From Patella vulgata (Eukaryota > Mollusca > Gastropoda > Patellidae), in assembly GCF_932274485.2 (NCBI RefSeq), contig NC_065881.2, positions 12,992,613 to 13,056,612 on the forward strand: a stretch of DNA of 64,000 nucleotides. Direction: 5' to 3'. The notes below the pieces were generated by a model. That model was not told the DNA's origin, did no database searches, and saw only the letters and a program-made list of their open reading frames with translations. The position numbers were made by a program, and so were the translations under genes. Positions 1-9,690 of this stretch are shown here, in pieces (position 1 is the first letter of the stretch; each line of letters opens with the position of its first letter).

Positions 1-165
1 ACTATAAACATTTAACTCTCGGCCGTAGGTAGCACAGTTACCAAACTCTTAACTCTAAGCCAGAAATATTTAACAGAACTTGGAATACAATGAAAATCCA
101 TACCAACTTGTCCGATTCTAAACCCCGCAAAATTAACAAAATTGATCATGCAAATGCGGAGAAAA

Positions 166-450
166 GGGAGAGAGAGGGGAATATTAGTATAGTATTGGCG
201 AGAGAGAGAGAGAGAGTGAGAGATAGAGAGAGAGAGAGATGTTGTTTATCGTTCACTTAACACAAACTATATCATGTCTCGACTAAAACATGTTACAATT
301 CCTTATTTCAATAATTCGATTGCACGTAGAGGTCTTTAGCAGTGGGGGTGGGGGGGGACACCGGAGCAAATCCAGGAGGTTAGGCATGCGAACCTACTCG
401 TGTGGTATCGAAACCAGGCCTAAATAGACTATTCAACCATCCAACACCCC
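166..450 (-). repeat. SINE-B copy, diverged
   Basis: It opens with a GA-repeat (the CT tail read on the opposite strand), followed by the family body (CTTAACACAAACTA, then TTTCAATAATTCGATTGC). It ends near a weak tRNA-like B-box trace (GTATCGAAACC). It is an old copy with a poorly preserved head. Confidence 0.6.
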
Positions 451-1167
451 AACAGATAGTCACGACTAAATCACATTTCTCACTGCTTAATCCACGCTAA
501 TGTGTACTCTGGTTATTTAATATTTATCACCCAATAAAACATTCTACAGTAGATATCGCTTGTGTGATAAATTTCATAATCTACTTAGGAGATATCGCTT
601 TACATGAATTTGATTGGTCAGTTGAAAAGGAACTACTTTTTTTATTTTCAAAGAACAGTTCATTTTTTATTAAAAGTAACTTTTTTTTATTAAAAATGAA
701 ATATTGTTATTTAATTGACCTTGATGGAAACATTGGGTCAATATAAAGGACTTTGCAATGGTTGAATTGCTGTCAAAAAATGATGTATCACTACGCCATA
801 ATGTTCAGTAAAAGTGAAATCGACAGCAAAGATTTATATTTATCTATTTGTGCATGTAAGAAGGGATTGGGTGATAAATAAAATCTCCTACTCGTCTTTT
901 TTGATCACTTAACAGCAATTATAGGAGGTTATAAGCAATCATATGAATATCCAATAAAACTATTTCACCGAACTTAACTCGAAAGGTTATTAAATCTATA
1001 TCAGGGATTATGAACTGATATTTTTAATATGTCGACCATGATGGATTGCCTGTCTTAGTTTTTATATTTTGGGTTAAACTAATTACATCCGGTTCAACAT
1101 CCGGGTTAAGATTGATCAAGACGTAATACGGAAGAGAGAGATCAATCACACTTGGTCATTAATTAAC
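451..1167. other. AT-rich stretch, no gene seen
   Basis: No exon with a plausible acceptor, donor and domain was found on either strand. The reading frames here are short and biased to Phe, Lys and Asn, as expected by chance in AT-rich DNA. Confidence 0.5.
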
Positions 1168-1420
1168 GAAATGAAATGGGGTTTAATGTCCTACTGTTCT
1201 GCTCCTACTGGGTTAATGAAGACGAGCATACGCCATTCAGTGTGCCATGGGGAAACTTTTGCCTACTCTTATATCGAATTCGAACTGCCAAGGCATCTTT
1301 AACATGGACGCTAATGTATACACGGGTCCTCGAAATTTCGTCCTCTCCGAATCACTAGACACCTGTCCTTGTCAGGCCCTCCGTTCTACACCACTAACAA
1401 GGGGAAACCACACCGGAACA
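1168..1420 (-). repeat. SINE-A copy, head truncated
   Basis: It starts GAAATGAAATGGGGTTTAA and continues through the body (TGAAGACGAGCATACGCCA, CTCTTATATCGAATTCGAA) to a conserved block near ACAAGGGGAAACCACACC. The tRNA-like head is absent. LINE-driven copying starts at the 3' tail, so loss of the 5' head is the usual form of truncation. Confidence 0.8.
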
Positions 1421-1484
1421 TTAATTTACCCAAAATGTAATAAATAGCTTGAATTGTTAATAGTAAAATGAAATGAAAAGATGG

Positions 1485-1737
1485 GGAAGCCGCGGTGGCC
1501 CAGTAAGTAAGGTACTGCCAGAGAAAATGCCTCGTGATTTTCCAGCGTGGATTCCCTGTGCCTTGTCATTGGCGTGTACTTAAAAGAACGCTTGATAGGT
1601 GGCATTCTAAATAATAGTAGACCGTAGCACCGCTTGTCTATGCAAAATTTCCTCATAGCACACTGCATTGCGCATGCCCGTTTCCATTAGCCAAGTCGGT
1701 GCAGAAGAGTAGGACGTTAAACGCCAAATTGAATATC
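1485..1737 (+). repeat. SINE-A copy, old and internally shortened
   Basis: The tRNA-like head (GCCGCGGTGGCCCAGTAAG) is followed by a shortened middle, the CATAGCACACTGCATTGCGC block and the tail AGTAGGACGTTAAACGCCA. The B-box is degraded. It lies just downstream of the protease gene. Confidence 0.7.
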
Positions 1738-1849
1738 ATAGGCCTCGTGTACACGCTGTCGTGCACGTAATAGAACGTTGTCCGTGCGAAATCTTCCTAT
1801 TTCATTTAAAAGAAAACAAAAAGATTAAATGTTTAATAAACGGGGGTGT

Positions 1850-3146
1850 CTACCCTATAAGATGCGGGAGAGTTTTACCAGGTAAACCAAAGGTAGTTAA
1901 ATCAACAGGTGTCAGCTGATAATCGCCGCCTTCTTCTTTCATTAGTCTGTTAATCTCATCGTAATAATGGTTGATGGAGGTCCCCCCTCCTGCTCCACCA
2001 CTGGTGAACACAAACAACAACACCAAATCGTCTTTGATTATAAAGAACGAAGGATTACCACTGTCGCCACCTATCTTAGATTCGTAATAATCGTGTTCTA
2101 GGGAATGGACTTCCGGTGTTCGTAGACCAATACCCGTATTCATGTAATAGGAAAAATCGGTGACCAAAGCCTTTTCCTCAAAGTCGGTGCTCATGACCGG
2201 AAGTGGGGTATCGCGTCTTGGTCGAAAGGTATCGATACCTTTGGGCATGACTTTAGCAAAGGATATGCTGTCTGGGACATCTTTATCGAGGACACCAACG
2301 ACAATGTTTCTTCCCCAGAAGGTTTCGTGTCCTGTGGAAGAGTGGTTGACGTATCGGATTCCAGCAACCTTTCTCTCAACTACGTTATTATGTAGGTCCA
2401 CAAACCGTATGGTCGAACCCACGGGGATACCATAGTGTCGGGCCCACAACATATGTCTCTTAGACACTAGAGTTCCTGCTTTTCTGATTCCGTGGTTGCT
2501 GTTCCAAGGTGATATGGGAGTGAGGTCCAACCCGTACGCCCAGCAATCTGGATTTCTGATGTAGATCTTGTTAACGTGGTCTTGTTTAGAGAAGATTGGT
2601 TTAGCTTTAGCTGGTGTGATTCCCCTGGCTTTCGATAGTTCTAATCTGTCATCAATACTTCGAGTTATACTGTGATATAAGTTTATCTCGAAGTAGGTCA
2701 ATGGTGGCGGCGAGGTGGGTGGTGCTCGTGTGGGTATCTTATGTTCACAATGAACGCCGGTTGCTACAACTGTTACGTTATGACTGCAGGAAGCCTGGAA
2801 GTATGCACACCTGTTGACAGAAAACGAAAGATACAACGAAATAGGGTTTAACCTTCTATCTTTCTGCTCCGGCTGGGCTAATGAAAACGGGCAAACGCCT
2901 TACAGTTTGCTATATATGAGGGAAATTTTGCCAGGACAGGGGTGCTACGGCCTACTCTTATATCGAATATCAACTGTTAAAGGATCTTTGCAAGACCTAT
3001 AGAAGTACAGATCAGAAAGTTGACTTACATTCCATGGTATGTTTTACCGTCACTACCACAGTAAGTTGTATTTTGGTTAGGCGGTGGATGAGTTGCGTTC
3101 GTACAAGTTTTATTGTAATACGAACAGAAGAAACTAGCACCTTCAA
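1850..3146 (-). CDS. Secreted Kazal domain plus trypsin-like serine protease, probable pseudoenzyme
   Basis: Two exons are clear. Exon 3029-3146 carries the first half of a Kazal domain (CGSDGKTYHG). Its donor GTAAGT joins in phase 2 to exon 1850-2810 (acceptor CTGTCAACAG), which completes six Kazal cysteines and then a chymotrypsin-fold domain ending at a TAG. The protease shows a His in ARHYGIP and the nucleophile in GGDSGNP. At the position where S1-type proteins have the catalytic Asp it reads GRNIVVGVLDKD, so Asn seems to replace Asp. Kazal domains usually inhibit serine proteases, so the fusion could be self-inhibited or non-catalytic. The 5' end is incomplete: a candidate exon at 3477-3522 (VCLLLAPLESGHED, phase-matching donor GTAAGT) looks like part of a signal peptide but has no ATG. 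A SINE-A lies in the intron. Confidence 0.75.
2838..2995 (-). repeat. SINE-A fragment in the protease-gene intron
   Basis: The 3' half of SINE-A (GAAATAGGGTTTAACC, then GAGGGAAATTTTGCC and CTACTCTTATATCGAATAT) lies between the two protease exons, about 27 bp upstream of the splice acceptor in gene orientation. Confidence 0.75.
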
Positions 3147-3476
3147 CTGCAAAACAGAAGCAGTGTAAACTGACAATAAACTAGTCAATATCAAATGTCA
3201 ATGTCGAGGTCATACCTTTGGTCTGTTTTGAAACCTAGAAACGGAAATGTCTCTTCTTAATCAAACACACATAGAACTCAGCAATTTAAAAAGGCGGAAA
3301 GGTCGAAATTTCTCTTTTGTCTATATATGTCGAAAATTAGAAGTATTTGGATCCGAGAATCGATCTCTGTCCTGAAAGTTGTTCATTAAAACACTTCGAG
3401 GGCGTGGCCATTTTCGAAACCAGAAGCGCGTGGATTATTTGATGGCACATACATTGGAAGCGGAATAAATACTTAC

Positions 3477-3522
3477 CATCTTCGTGTCCGCTCTCAAGCG
3501 GAGCTAACAGCAGACAAACCTC
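3477..3522 (-). other. Possible signal-peptide exon of the Kazal-protease gene
   Basis: On the minus strand, after a possible acceptor CTTAG, the frame reads E-VCLLLAPLESGHED and stops at GATG|GTAAGT in phase 1, which fits the phase at which the Kazal exon begins. The Leu-rich run resembles a signal peptide. No in-frame ATG is visible, so a further upstream exon or another start is needed. Confidence 0.35.
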
Positions 3523-3624
3523 CTAAGTTTCGTATGACTAACTGTAGACAAACATCCTAAGTTTCGTATAACTAATAACCCCATAATCTGTCGCTCATCG
3601 AAGTAGATAAAATGAAATTAAAAT

Positions 3625-3680
3625 GGGTTTGAAGCAGAAAAGTAGGACGTTAAACTCCATTTCATTTTCATTTCTTTTGA
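3625..3680 (+). repeat. SINE-A 3' end fragment
   Basis: Only the terminal part AGTAGGACGTTAAACTCCA and an ATTTC-type tail are present. Confidence 0.6.
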
Positions 3681-3751
3681 ATGAATTTCTGTATTGATTC
3701 CGGCCTATGGAAATACCCAGATATGCGAGGTGGTGATGCATATGCATAGAA

Positions 3752-3923
3752 ACGAGATGTCACCCCTTTAATGTGAATAATACAAACAAGATGTCACCCC
3801 TTTAATGTAAATATTACAAACAAGATCTCACCCCTTTAATGTATATATTAAAACCAAGATCTCACCCCTTTAATGTGAATATTAAAAACAAAATCTCACC
3901 CCTTTAATGTGAATACTACAAAC
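3752..3923. repeat. 34-bp tandem repeat, about 5 copies
   Basis: The core TCACCCCTTTAATGTGAA recurs every 34 bp with a few substitutions per unit. It is a minisatellite in intergenic DNA. Confidence 0.85.
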
Positions 3924-4166
3924 CTTGAACAGTAAAAACTGAACAGATGAACGTATACACAACCACCTTTAAAATGGTATCCATCTTGGTACGTGTTAGA
4001 AATGAAACAATCTTTTTAAAAATAAAATATTTTATCAAATTGTTTTTATCTTATCGGATTGTAAGGGATTTAATGGGAAAGAACACAGAAGGTGATAGAC
4101 ATGTGAATTAGGTTTGAACTGATTTCAACTGATAGAACAAGAAGTAGAACAAACGCTACTGATTTA

Positions 4167-4262
4167 AATGAAATGGGGTTTAATGTTTTAGTTTGTTACA
4201 CCTACCGGGATAATGAAGACAGGCATACGTCATACAGTGGGTCTATGGTATGAGGGTAGGCC
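4167..4262 (-). repeat. SINE-A fragment
   Basis: It begins AAATGAAATGGGGTTTAATG and continues through GATAATGAAGACAGGCATACG before the similarity ends. Confidence 0.65.
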
Positions 4263-4560
4263 TATTTGTGCCCGGACATCGACTTTTTTAAATCGATCGG
4301 GCTAAAGCCTAGCTCACAACCTGCCGTAGTACGTGCTACTACGAGCAGTCTACAAGGGAAACTTTAGTAAACCCGCGCGTGAGACTTACGCGTCATCTGC
4401 GTGCGTTCGGCACCGTAGAAGATCTCAGACTGGCCGTGGATACTTTTGATTCTGCACATACAAAATGTTCAACCGGTTTCTTGCGGCGGGTCTGCGAGCT
4501 ACAAAACCCTAAGAACCGAGCGTGTCAAAACACGTACGACTAGTTCTGAGCTAGGCTTAA

Positions 4561-4657
4561 TAGAGAGAGAGAAATGGGGTTTAACGTCCACTCGACACAA
4601 ACTAGGTCATTTCGGGACTAACATATCGTTTAATTTTATTTCAATAATTCGCTTGTG
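4561..4657 (-). repeat. SINE-B fragment, 3' part
   Basis: A GA-run is followed by AAATGGGGTTTAACGTCCAC, CTAGGTCATTTCGGGACTAA and TTTCAATAATTCGC. The tRNA-like part is missing and a minisatellite begins at the break. Confidence 0.75.
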
Positions 4658-4663
4658 GTGACA

Positions 4664-5212
4664 AACGCTTGAGGAGTTCACATAGCTAATAAACTTTTGA
4701 GCAGTTCACACAGCTAATAAACGTTTGAGGAGGTCACATAGCTAATACAAGTTTGAAGAGGTCACATAGCTAATAAAAGTTTGAAGAGTTCACACAGCTA
4801 ATAAACGTTTGAGGAGGTCACATAGCTAATACAAGTTTGAAGAGGTCACATAGCTAATAAAAGTTTGAAGAGTTCACACAGCTAATAAACGTTTGAGGAG
4901 GTCACATAGCTAATACAAGTTTGAAGAGGTCACATAGCTAATAAAAGTTTGAAGAGGTCACATAGCTAATAAAAGTTTGAAGAGTTCACACAGCTAATAA
5001 ACGTTTGAAGAGGTCACATAGCTAATAAAAGTTTGAAGAGTTCACACAGCTAATAAACGTTTGAAGAGGTCACATAGCTAATAAAAGTTTGAAGAGGTCA
5101 CATAGCTAATAAAAGTTTGAAGAGTTCACACAGCTAATAAACGTTTGAAGAGGTCACATAGCTAATAAAAGTTGGAAGAGGACACAAAGCTAATAAAAGT
5201 TTGAGGTGCAAC
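4664..5212. repeat. 28-bp minisatellite, about 19 copies
   Basis: The unit resembles GTTTGAAGAGGTCACATAGC plus TAATAAAA. Two alternating sub-variants (GGTCACATAGC and GTTCACACAGC) form a higher-order pattern, so blocks of several units were copied together. Confidence 0.9.
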
Positions 5213-5349
5213 AAACATTTGAGGCGTTTGCTACGCTTGAGGAGTTCCCCTAGCTAACAAACCTATGACATGAATACACGTAGCTAACAGCCGTTTGGTT
5301 TCCATAATTTAAAGTTATCTGAAACTGGATCGACTGACATAATATAATA

Positions 5350-5846
5350 TACTAGCAGGATACCCGGCTTCGCTCGGGGGTCATAACTCCGAAACCGCAA
5401 GTGGTAGACTAACGCCACCTGGCCTATGTTACTCCCCGGTCCGAGCTACCCCTATACCCCAAATTTCAGACTCGGGGCAGACCTTGTGTACCCGCCAACC
5501 CCGAACAGACCGGCTTCGCTCGGGGTTCATAACTCCGAAACCGGAAGTGGTAGACTAACGCCACCTGGTCTATGTTACTCCCCGGTCCGAGCTACCCCTA
5601 TACTCCAAATTTCAGACTCGGGGCAGACCTAGTGTAGCCGCCAACCCCGACCAGACCGGCTTCGCTCGGGGGTCATAACTCCGAAACCGGAAGTGGTAGA
5701 CTAACGCCACCTGGCCTATGTTACTCCCCGGTCCGAGCTAACCCTATACCCCAAATTTCAGACTCGGGGCAGACCTAGTGTAGCCGCCAACCCCGAACAG
5801 ACAGACAGACAAACGACAGTCACAAATATATATATAGAAGATAGAT
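5350..5846. repeat. 146-bp tandem repeat, 3 copies, with a GACA and AT-repeat tail
   Basis: The block CGGCTTCGCTCGGGG begins near 5365, 5511 and 5657, exactly 146 bp apart. The array is GC-rich compared with its surroundings and ends in GACAGACAGACAAACG and a TATATATATA tract. Flanking DNA on both sides shares the motif TAGCTAAYAxxCGTTTGG followed by an ATCTGAAACxxGATCGACT block. This suggests a mobile unit that expanded inside a duplicated host stretch. Similar CCCGGCTTCGC motifs occur at the 3' ends of some animal LINEs and SINEs. Confidence 0.8.
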
Positions 5847-6167
5847 GACATAAATACACATAGCTAATAAACGTTTGGGGAGTTGACATATCTAACGAAG
5901 GAATTCAACTAGCTAACAAATGTTTGGTTTTCATAGTTTTAAAATTATCTGAAACCAGATCGACTTACGTAATATATGCGAGATGTAACATCTATGAGCA
6001 GAAAGATACAGAGGGGCGGTACAGTTAAAGAAATAGCAACATATCCGATAGTTTGAGCACTTGGTCTATTATCGGTGTAGTTTAGAAATTGTGTTACGTA
6101 ATCCATTCGTCTCCAATAACAACTCCTTAACGATTGATTCTCTCTTTTCTTTCAGCGTTTAATTTTT

Positions 6168-7704
6168 ATATACTATTCAAAAAAAGTAGGGGATATTTGA
6201 TTTTGGGGGCATAATACTAAAATATGCAAATGACTACGAAAAAAGTCACTATAGAACCTAACAGAAGAAACATTTCCAGTTACATGTGACGCCCAAACGC
6301 ACCAATAGCTACCGCATGGAATGCAGGTGATGCTTGGGATCATCATGGGGGTCCAACCCAAGATTTGCACGACTCTGACTTTGAATGTTACAGTCATTGT
6401 GGCATTGAATTCCAGGGTGGAAACATCAGTTTAATTGTTTTAGTGACCAGAAAACAAATTTTGATATGCGTCGGCTTACCCAAAATGAAAGGTTACGTGC
6501 CCTTGGCATGCTACAGATCGGCACAACACAGGCGGTTGTGGCGCGGACGGTGAATGTTTCTCAGTCTGTCATAAGCAGGCTATGGTCCAGATACCGTGAT
6601 ACACAATCTGTACAGGACAGACCACGCTCAGGTCGACCAAGGGCGACAACTCAAGCCCAGGATCGATTTATCCGTACCTTGGCCTTGTGAAATCGTGTCA
6701 TCACAGCAAATCAGATCAGCGCTCGTCTTCAAACAGACAGTGGTGTGAGAGTGAGTGGCCAGACGATTCGGAATCGACTGCATAGGGGTCACCTTCGCGC
6801 CCGACGTCCTCGCGTGATCCCTTGTTTGAGAGATCACCACATTCAGGCAAGACGTCGTTGGTGTAGGGATCGTCAACACTGGGATAATCGACGCTGGAGC
6901 AATGTGATGTTTTCAGATGAGTCAAGGTTCACTGTTGATTTTTTGGACAGACGTAGGAGGGTGTGGAGTCGTCGAAACGAGCGCTTCCAAGACGTTAACG
7001 TCATCAGACATGATCGATTTGGGGGTGGTTCTGTTATGGTGTGGGGAGGCATCACTGTTGCTGGAAGAACAGCTTTACATGTTGTTGCAGGGCGTGTTAC
7101 AGGCCAGTACTACCGGGACAACATCTTGGCAGTCCATGTTGTGCCGTTTGCACGACGTCATGGCCGCCGTTTCATCTTCCAGGATGACAACGCAAGATGT
7201 CACAGGGCCAGGATCGTTACAGGTTACCTCCAACAACAGAACATCACCACATTACCTTGGCCAGCACTGAGTCCCGACCTCTCCCCCATCGAGCATTTTT
7301 GGGACATGCTTGGACAGAGGTTACGTCAACGTCAACAACGTCCTGCCAATGTCCAAGAACTTGCTGCTGCGTTGCAACAGGAATGGGACAATCTGGACCA
7401 AAATGACCTTAGACGTCTCATTAGGAGTATGCCACGTCGGATCAATGCTTGTTTGGCAAACAGAGGAGGATTTACCCGTTACTGACTTGGTTGTGATGCT
7501 GTGGTAACTTTGCTGTTTGACCCCGGGTATCATTTTACCCTTATAATGGTCAGTCTGTGCCTTACTTAGTCTAACGATCATTTGGAATAAATCGATGAAT
7601 GTGAACTTCATTTCATTTTGTCATTTGTTTCTTCGTCAGTTTCATTAGGTGACTTTAATAACACTTAAAAATCAAATATCCCCTACTTTTTTTGAATAGT
7701 ATAT
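6168..7704 (+). mobile_element. Tc1/mariner-type DNA transposon, nearly whole
   Basis: Terminal inverted repeats of about 35 bp match: the left end CTATTCAAAAAAAGTAGGGG and ATATTTGATTTT are mirrored at 7668-7702. TA dinucleotides flank both ends, as expected for this superfamily. The element is about 1.5 kb and holds one transposase frame with a single in-frame stop. Near-identical ends and one disabling change point to a recent insertion. It sits between satellite arrays and the orphan lectin exon. Confidence 0.93.
6466..7485 (+). pseudogene. Tc1-type transposase, one in-frame stop
   Basis: The frame from the ATG at 6466 to the TGA ending at 7485 is continuous, 339 codons, except for a TGA at 6688-6690, probably CGA or AGA before mutation. 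The N-terminal part has a paired-like helix-turn-helix region (RLTQNERLRALGMLQIG) and an AT-hook-like linker GRPRATT. The catalytic DD34E triad is intact: Asp in FSDESRF, Asp in FQDDNARCH, and Glu in SPDLSPIEHFWD with 34 residues between the last two. Length is normal for Tc1 transposases. It cuts and pastes the element at TA sites. The stop probably leaves this copy non-autonomous unless read through. Confidence 0.92.
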
Positions 7705-7804
7705 CTTTGAACACATCGACACGAACAAAGCGCATTGTTGGCGTATCACAGAGTTTGATCTGCAATAAAACTAGATGTATCTGAATAGACTGGATCCTGA
7801 GATA

Positions 7805-8080
7805 GTTGGTGAATAGGGAATAGTCTTCCCAATAGTAAATGTAACGTGACGTTGATGATCCCGGTAGACCAGTATACAATTCATCACCGCCCCTGTATAT
7901 AAAAAAACAACCCTATCAATCACAAATGCTAACATACCAAATGTTCCCGTAACGTTGTTGGTGAATAAGGAATAGTCTTCTCAATAGTAAATGCAACATG
8001 ATGATGATTCGCGTAGAAATGTATAGTATTCGTCACCGCCTCTGTATATATCAATGAAAACCTTATCAATCACAAATATA
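7805..8080. repeat. Imperfect direct duplication, about 125 bp twice
   Basis: TTGGTGAATAGGGAATAGTC at about 7806 recurs at about 7960 as TTGGTGAATAAGGAATAGTC. Both copies run on to a CATCACCGCC/CGTCACCGCC CTGTATATA block and CCTTATCAATCACAAAT. Confidence 0.75.
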
Positions 8081-8469
8081 ATGTGTCTCGGCGAAGTATT
8101 ACGAGTTATTTTTATTCTACTCTTTCAACCTCCAATGGTTCGTTTACGTGCATGCCAGCGAGTACAGATCAGCCGCTTTTTCCTTGTCATGCTCTTCGCC
8201 CTGCACCACTGACAATGGCACACCAGATTGGTCAATCCGCGGTACTTTCGGACCAACAATACTGACCCACCCCTCTTTGTACCTTTAGTGTTGTCTTCAT
8301 AACAATTCTGATGCAAGCTGGTCGTGACAATTTACATTTAGTACGTAACATGAAACAATATATGGTCCGTGTCATATAAAGTTTTTCGCGTGGAATTTAA
8401 ATATATTTGGTATTTGTTTAACTTCAATGTATATATGCCATGTCACGCAAATTTATTTAAGGAACTTAC

Positions 8470-8614
8470 TTAATCCACGTTGCTGATTTTATAGACTCCT
8501 CTATTAAAGTATTTTCATCTGTAGTTTCTATTGTCAACAGTTGGCCTCTGTGTAGTTCACAGATAAACTTGGCTTCATTCAAAGTCTTCGATGTTGAGGG
8601 TAACGAGTAGATCA
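8470..8614 (-). pseudogene. Orphan C-type lectin-like exon, N-terminal half of the domain
   Basis: After the acceptor TTACATGCAG the frame reads VIYSLPSTSKTLNEAKFIC, then ELHRGQLLTIET and ends SATWI before the donor GTAAGT. This is the first half of a CTLD: the pattern A..C...G..L..I is clear. It enters in phase 1 and leaves in phase 2, exactly like the two first-half CTLD exons of the gene at 12-18 kb. No second-half exon was found downstream on this strand, where satellites and a Tc1 element lie. It may be a broken gene or an exon whose partners have diverged or moved. The polypyrimidine tract is supplied by an adjacent SINE-B tail. Confidence 0.6.
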
Positions 8615-8627
8615 CTGCATGTAATAG

Positions 8628-8732
8628 GGGAGGAGAGAGAGAGAGCGAGAGAGAGAGGGGGGATTTAACATCCACTTGACACAAACTAGGTCATTTCGGG
8701 ACTACCACATTGTTCAATTTAATTTCAACAGT
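8628..8732 (-). repeat. SINE-B fragment whose tail abuts a splice acceptor
   Basis: Read on the plus strand: a GA-run, GGGGGGATTTAACATCCACT, ACACAAACTAGGTCATTTCG, then loss of similarity. On the minus strand the CT tail lies about 12 bp before the acceptor of the orphan lectin exon. Confidence 0.75.
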
Positions 8733-8847
8733 GCCTAATCATCCGGATTGGACGAATGAGCGCCTGCTAAAATCGTGAGGATCGTTGTTTTCGGGGTTAG
8801 GGTCCGAAGTTCGCAACCCAAATTTGAGTGCCTTTCTCTAAAAATGA

Positions 8848-9160
8848 TATGAAATGAAATGTGGTTTAAAGTTTTATTTTATTCACTTTCCGGGATATAA
8901 TGGAGTCGAAAAGATTGCGGCGCTATATGGTCTACTCTTACATCGATTTTCAGTGATTTTTTAACTTGCCGAAATATCGTTTTTTGTCCCATCCGAGTGA
9001 CTAGTCGGCTTTCCTTGTCAGGTCCTAAAACCTCTGCCACTGACAAGAGAAAACCAGACTGTAAAATCCCAAGGAACTGTCTCGGCCTACGCCTGGATCG
9101 AACCCGGGAAATCTAGGCTAGCGATCTAGCGGCTTACTCACTTAACCATCTGGCTTCTTT
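8848..9160 (-). repeat. SINE-A copy, old, near full length
   Basis: It starts ATGAAATGAAATGTGGTTTA, has the body CTACTCTTACATCGATTTTC, a B-box trace GGATCGAACCCGGG and an A-box-like end TTACTCACTTAACCATCTGG. Confidence 0.7.
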
Positions 9161-9164
9161 ATTT

Positions 9165-9310
9165 AAAGATACATTATGTAAGATTTAGATACAGAACTGG
9201 TCTTTCTTGCTATAATATATAGTTCGAAAATAGATAATGAAAAATGAATAAATTATTGTAAACTTCACTTTATTCTGAGCTAAGTTATCACTGTTTGTAG
9301 TTTTTGAAAA
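9165..9310. repeat. Fragment of the GATACATTATGTAAG MITE family
   Basis: It begins GATACATTATGTAAGATTTA and continues through CTTGCTATAATATATAGTT and TTCTGAGCTAAG, as in the copies near 32.1, 43.0, 44.1, 57.2 and 63.7 kb. Confidence 0.6.
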
Positions 9311-9485
9311 TATGTGGCATTGAACCGAAGAAAACCTACGATGTTGGAACAGTGATAGGCTCACATACAAGTTGGCAACGAAACCAAGCCACCTGATTCA
9401 GTGTCTGACCTTATGATCCTGTAAAATATGAAACATATCACGACTTTGGGTAGCTAACCTGGAGGTCTCGAGTTCTATCCCAGCG

Positions 9486-9677
9486 AGGTCCCGTGTACAC
9501 ATTGGCGTGCACGTAAAAGATCCCTTGGCAGTTGGAATTCGATATAAGAGTAGGCCGTAGTGCCGCTGTCCGGGCAAAATTTCCCTCATAGCACACTGTA
9601 TGGCGTATGCCCGTCTTCATTAGCCCAGGTTAGGAGCAGAACAGTAGGACGTTAAACTCCATTTCATTTCATTTCAT
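9486..9677 (+). repeat. SINE-A copy, 5' truncated, with target duplication
   Basis: The 3' half of SINE-A (CGTGTACACATTGGCGTGCA to the ATTTC tail) is flanked by TTCTATCCCAGCG at 9473-9485 and 9678-9690. The DNA before it (TAGCTAACCTGGAGGTCTCG) looks like the head of an older SINE-A, so this is one SINE inside another. Confidence 0.85.
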
Positions 9678-9690
9678 TTCTATCCCAGCG

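Noticed and set aside
4664-5212. Regular short repeats that might suggest a CRISPR array
   Set aside because: The units are contiguous with no unique spacers, and the genome is animal; this is a minisatellite.
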